From: an uncultured Bacteroidota bacterium
GTDB lineage: Bacteria > Bacteroidota > Bacteroidia > Flavobacteriales > Flavobacteriaceae
Assembly: GCA_903837025.1 (NCBI GenBank)
Contig: CAILTC010000053.1
Coordinates: forward strand, 1-7,853
Direction of reading: 5' to 3'
DNA: 7,853 nucleotides
Program-made: the position numbers and the translations under genes
The notes under the pieces: model-generated
What the model was told of the DNA's origin: nothing
The model's input: only the letters and a program-made list of their open reading frames with translations
Database searches by the model: none
Shown here: piece after piece, positions 6,317 through 7,853 of the stretch
Numbering within the stretch: position 1 is the first letter of the stretch
How the letters are laid out: each line of letters opens with the position of its first letter

Positions 6317-6790
6317 ATGAATATCAAGCTCATCGCCATTGGCAAAACCGATAATAAAAATCTTCAATCCTTAATTGATGAATATCAAAAACGCTTGTCT
6401 TTTTATATCAAATTCGATTTAGAGATTATTCCCGATATCAAGAACGTAAAAAACTTGTCGGAAAGTCAGCAAAAGGAGAAAGAAGGCGAATTAATTTTGG
6501 CGAAAATCACCCCAACCGACCAACTTATTTTATTGGACGAAAACGGAAAAACCTTTTCGAGTGTAGCCTTTTCAGAGGAATTACAGAAGAAAATGAATTC
6601 AGGCGTAAAAACTTTGGTTTTCGTTATTGGCGGTCCTTACGGATTTTCAGATGCTGTTTATAATAAAGCAAACGGCAAAATATCACTTTCGTTAATGACC
6701 TTTTCGCACCAAATGGTTCGCTTGTTTTTTATTGAACAAATATACCGCGGCTTTACGATTTTGAAGAATGAACCATATCACCATCAGTAA
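6317..6790 (+). CDS. rlmH: 23S rRNA (pseudouridine1915-N3) methyltransferase RlmH
   Basis: A 157-residue SPOUT-family enzyme that uses S-adenosylmethionine to methylate N3 of pseudouridine 1915 in helix 69 of 23S rRNA, on assembled ribosomes in the cytoplasm. Family marks are an N-terminal MNIKLIAIGKT start, LLDENG (72-77), the SAM-binding knot loop FVIGGPYGF (102-110), SLSLMTFSHQMVR (123-135) and the C-terminal NEPYHH (151-156), which belongs to the active site. Length is normal (155-160). ATG 6317 fits the family N-terminus; another ATG at 6313 is in a different frame. It has its own promoter signal just upstream and is followed by a long inverted repeat that may end its transcript. It appears to be a single-gene unit and is the only clear housekeeping gene here. 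Confidence 0.97.
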   Translation: MNIKLIAIGKTDNKNLQSLIDEYQKRLSFYIKFDLEIIPDIKNVKNLSESQQKEKEGELILAKITPTDQLILLDENGKTFSSVAFSEELQKKMNSGVKTLVFVIGGPYGFSDAVYNKANGKISLSLMTFSHQMVRLFFIEQIYRGFTILKNEPYHHQ

Positions 6791-6871
6791 AAGTCAGTAG
6801 TTTTCAGATATTTCGAAGCAAAGCAATCGTATCTCGATCCTCAAAATAAAAATATTTTTTTTCTTAAAAAT

Positions 6872-6917
6872 CATTAAGAAATTAAGTTTCATTAAGTGAA
6901 AACTTAATTTCTTAATG
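6872..6917. terminator. Perfect 18-bp inverted repeat, likely bidirectional terminator
   Basis: CATTAAGAAATTAAGTTT (6872-6889) and AAACTTAATTTCTTAATG (6900-6917) are perfect inverted copies around the 10-base loop CATTAAGTGA. The loop repeats the first seven bases of the left arm. T-rich tracts lie on both outer sides in the relevant orientation: 6927-6933 on the plus strand, and the complement of the A-rich stretch before 6872 on the minus strand. It lies 81 bases past the rlmH stop. AT-rich stems are weaker than usual terminators, so a repeat element is an alternative. Confidence 0.65.
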
Positions 6918-7245
6918 GTTCAAATGTTTTTTTTATACAACAATAAAAACTGAACTAAAATCAATAACCAAACTCTATTTTAAGATTTTTATCAATTATT
7001 TACGTTGATTGAAAATTTTGTATTGAATATATACTCCATAAAAACATCAAGTTTATTTGATTGCAACAAGTCTTCAGTGATGTTAATTTTTCTTAAAATG
7101 GGACCTGTTTTAATAATTTAATCCTTATATTTATACAGTCTAAATAAACGAACCCCAAGTCGTACTTCATTGAAATTTAAAAAGTTATAAAAACTACATT
7201 CTTACTATTAGTTTATCATTTTTTAACCCTTTAAAAAAATTTTAT
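6918..7245. other. Spacer with a possible minus-strand gene remnant
   Basis: No intact gene is visible. On the minus strand 7117-6992 is an open frame of 41 codons ending in TGA. It has a protein-like composition (IIKTGPILRKINITEDLLQ...) but no recognisable family, and its only ATG is 16 codons from the end. It could be the end of a decayed gene or chance. Upstream of the CHRD gene, TTG at about 7170 and TACATTCT at about 7195 only vaguely resemble a promoter. Confidence 0.25.
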
Positions 7246-7713
7246 ATGAAACACTTAATTAGATTATCAGTAATTACAGTTCTTTTTTTGGGAATAATTT
7301 CATGTACTAGTAACAGTCCAACAACCCCTTTACCTCCAAATTTACTTACTTTTAATGCAACCTTAAACGGAACCAGTGAAGTTCCTTCAAATGCCTCAAC
7401 GGCAACTGGAACTGCAGTACTTGTTTTTAACAATACCTCTAAAACCTTTACAATTACAATAAATTATTCCGGAATAACTGCAACCGCTTCCCACATACAT
7501 AGTGGTGCTATTGGCGTCAGCGGAGGAGTTGTTTTTCCGCTTGATATTACAAATAATCCCATAATATATACAAGTGCAGCTTTAACTACAGCACAAGAAG
7601 CTGACCTCAAAGCCAATCTTTATTATGTAAACATTCACAGCACCGCATTCCCAAATGGAGAAATAAGAGGACAACTTATTTTATATGTTGCCCCAAGTAG
7701 CGGAGGATATTAA
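7246..7713 (+). CDS. CHRD-domain lipoprotein
   Basis: A 155-residue exported lipoprotein. The signal peptide (1-19) ends in the lipobox LGIISC with lipidated Cys20, followed by a short Thr/Pro-rich linker. The CHRD domain covers about 33-147, first described in chordin and also found in many bacterial surface proteins. Its marks are LNGTSEVPSNASTATGTA near the start, the SHIHSG block with H83 and H85, and YYVNIHSTAFPNGEIRGQL near the end with H131. The function in bacteria is not established. A structural or metal-linked role has been proposed only by analogy. ATG at 7246 fits the signal peptide. No neighbour suggests a pathway; it appears to be transcribed alone and ends at the terminator downstream. 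Confidence 0.92.
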   Translation: MKHLIRLSVITVLFLGIISCTSNSPTTPLPPNLLTFNATLNGTSEVPSNASTATGTAVLVFNNTSKTFTITINYSGITATASHIHSGAIGVSGGVVFPLDITNNPIIYTSAALTTAQEADLKANLYYVNIHSTAFPNGEIRGQLILYVAPSSGGY

Positions 7714-7746
7714 TGAATAAAAAGCTTATTTAGACAATTATTTCGC

Positions 7747-7790
7747 AAAAAGTTTTCCCGATTTTTGTTGAACAAACGGGAAAACTTTTT
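7747..7790. terminator. Strong bidirectional terminator
   Basis: A perfect 14-base-pair stem joins AAAAAGTTTTCCCG (7747-7760) to CGGGAAAACTTTTT (7777-7790). Inside the 16-base loop TTTGT/ACAAA can pair further. Both arms present a T tract to their own downstream side, so the structure can stop the CHRD transcript and any minus-strand transcript coming from the right. Confidence 0.88.
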
Positions 7791-7818
7791 CGTTTATATC
7801 CTCTTCAAAAAGATATTG

Positions 7819-7853
7819 TTAGTAGATAAACTCTTTTTTTACATTCTCAACAA
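7819..7853 (-). CDS. Possible 3' end of a minus-strand gene, partial
   Basis: Reading in from the right edge on the minus strand, one frame gives VENVKKEFIY followed by TAA at 7821-7819. Its position just before a bidirectional terminator is what a convergent gene end would look like. Only about ten codons are visible, so no function can be assigned and the frame may be chance. Confidence 0.25.
   Translation of the reverse strand, partial: VENVKKEFIY

Noticed and set aside
7242..7433. Minus-strand open frame of 63 codons over the CHRD gene start
   Set aside because: It overlaps the signal peptide and domain start of a clear lipoprotein gene and shows no protein family features.

Overview
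The window is AT-rich DNA from a member of the Bacteroidota, most likely a Flavobacterium-like organism. Supporting signs are two lipoproteins with Bacteroidota-type lipoboxes, weak Shine-Dalgarno signals, a promoter of the TTG / TAnnTTTG type ahead of rlmH, and a 21-residue coiled-coil repeat typical of PAS sensor kinases in this phylum. Gene density is low. Only four genes look intact: a transposase, a GH13 amylase, rlmH and a CHRD-domain lipoprotein. They lie among relics of at least four other genes, so this reads as a decaying accessory segment next to a housekeeping gene.

Left part (1-2160). A GC-richer stretch with small hairpins and a terminator comes first, followed by an intact DDE transposase gene on the minus strand with its own terminator. 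Immediately upstream of the transposase, on the same strand, lies the 5' part of a PRTRC-system ThiF-family gene. It carries three in-frame stop codons and a lost start codon. It overlaps the 3' end of an equally broken gene that looks like PRTRC protein B. PRTRC (ParB-related, ThiF-related cassette) genes are carried by plasmids and integrated elements, so this looks like the trace of an old mobile element later cut by an insertion sequence.

Middle part (2161-5952). After a spacer of about 450 bases comes a multi-PAS sensory protein of about 641 residues. It is broken by one nonsense codon and two single-base homopolymer insertions, and it lacks any kinase domain. Directly behind it lies an intact GH13 alpha-amylase-family lipoprotein with all three catalytic acids. 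No SusC/SusD-like partner is visible.

Right part (5953-7853). A short C-terminal remnant resembling a saccharopine dehydrogenase-type enzyme is followed by intact rlmH (23S rRNA pseudouridine-1915 methyltransferase) with a recognisable promoter. Next comes a long perfect inverted repeat, a quiet spacer, a CHRD-domain lipoprotein and a strong bidirectional terminator. A minus-strand gene may enter from the right edge.

I found no CRISPR array, tRNA or rRNA, and no convincing new multi-gene system. The most informative observations are the PRTRC relic, the broken kinase-less PAS protein and the clustering of pseudogenes.
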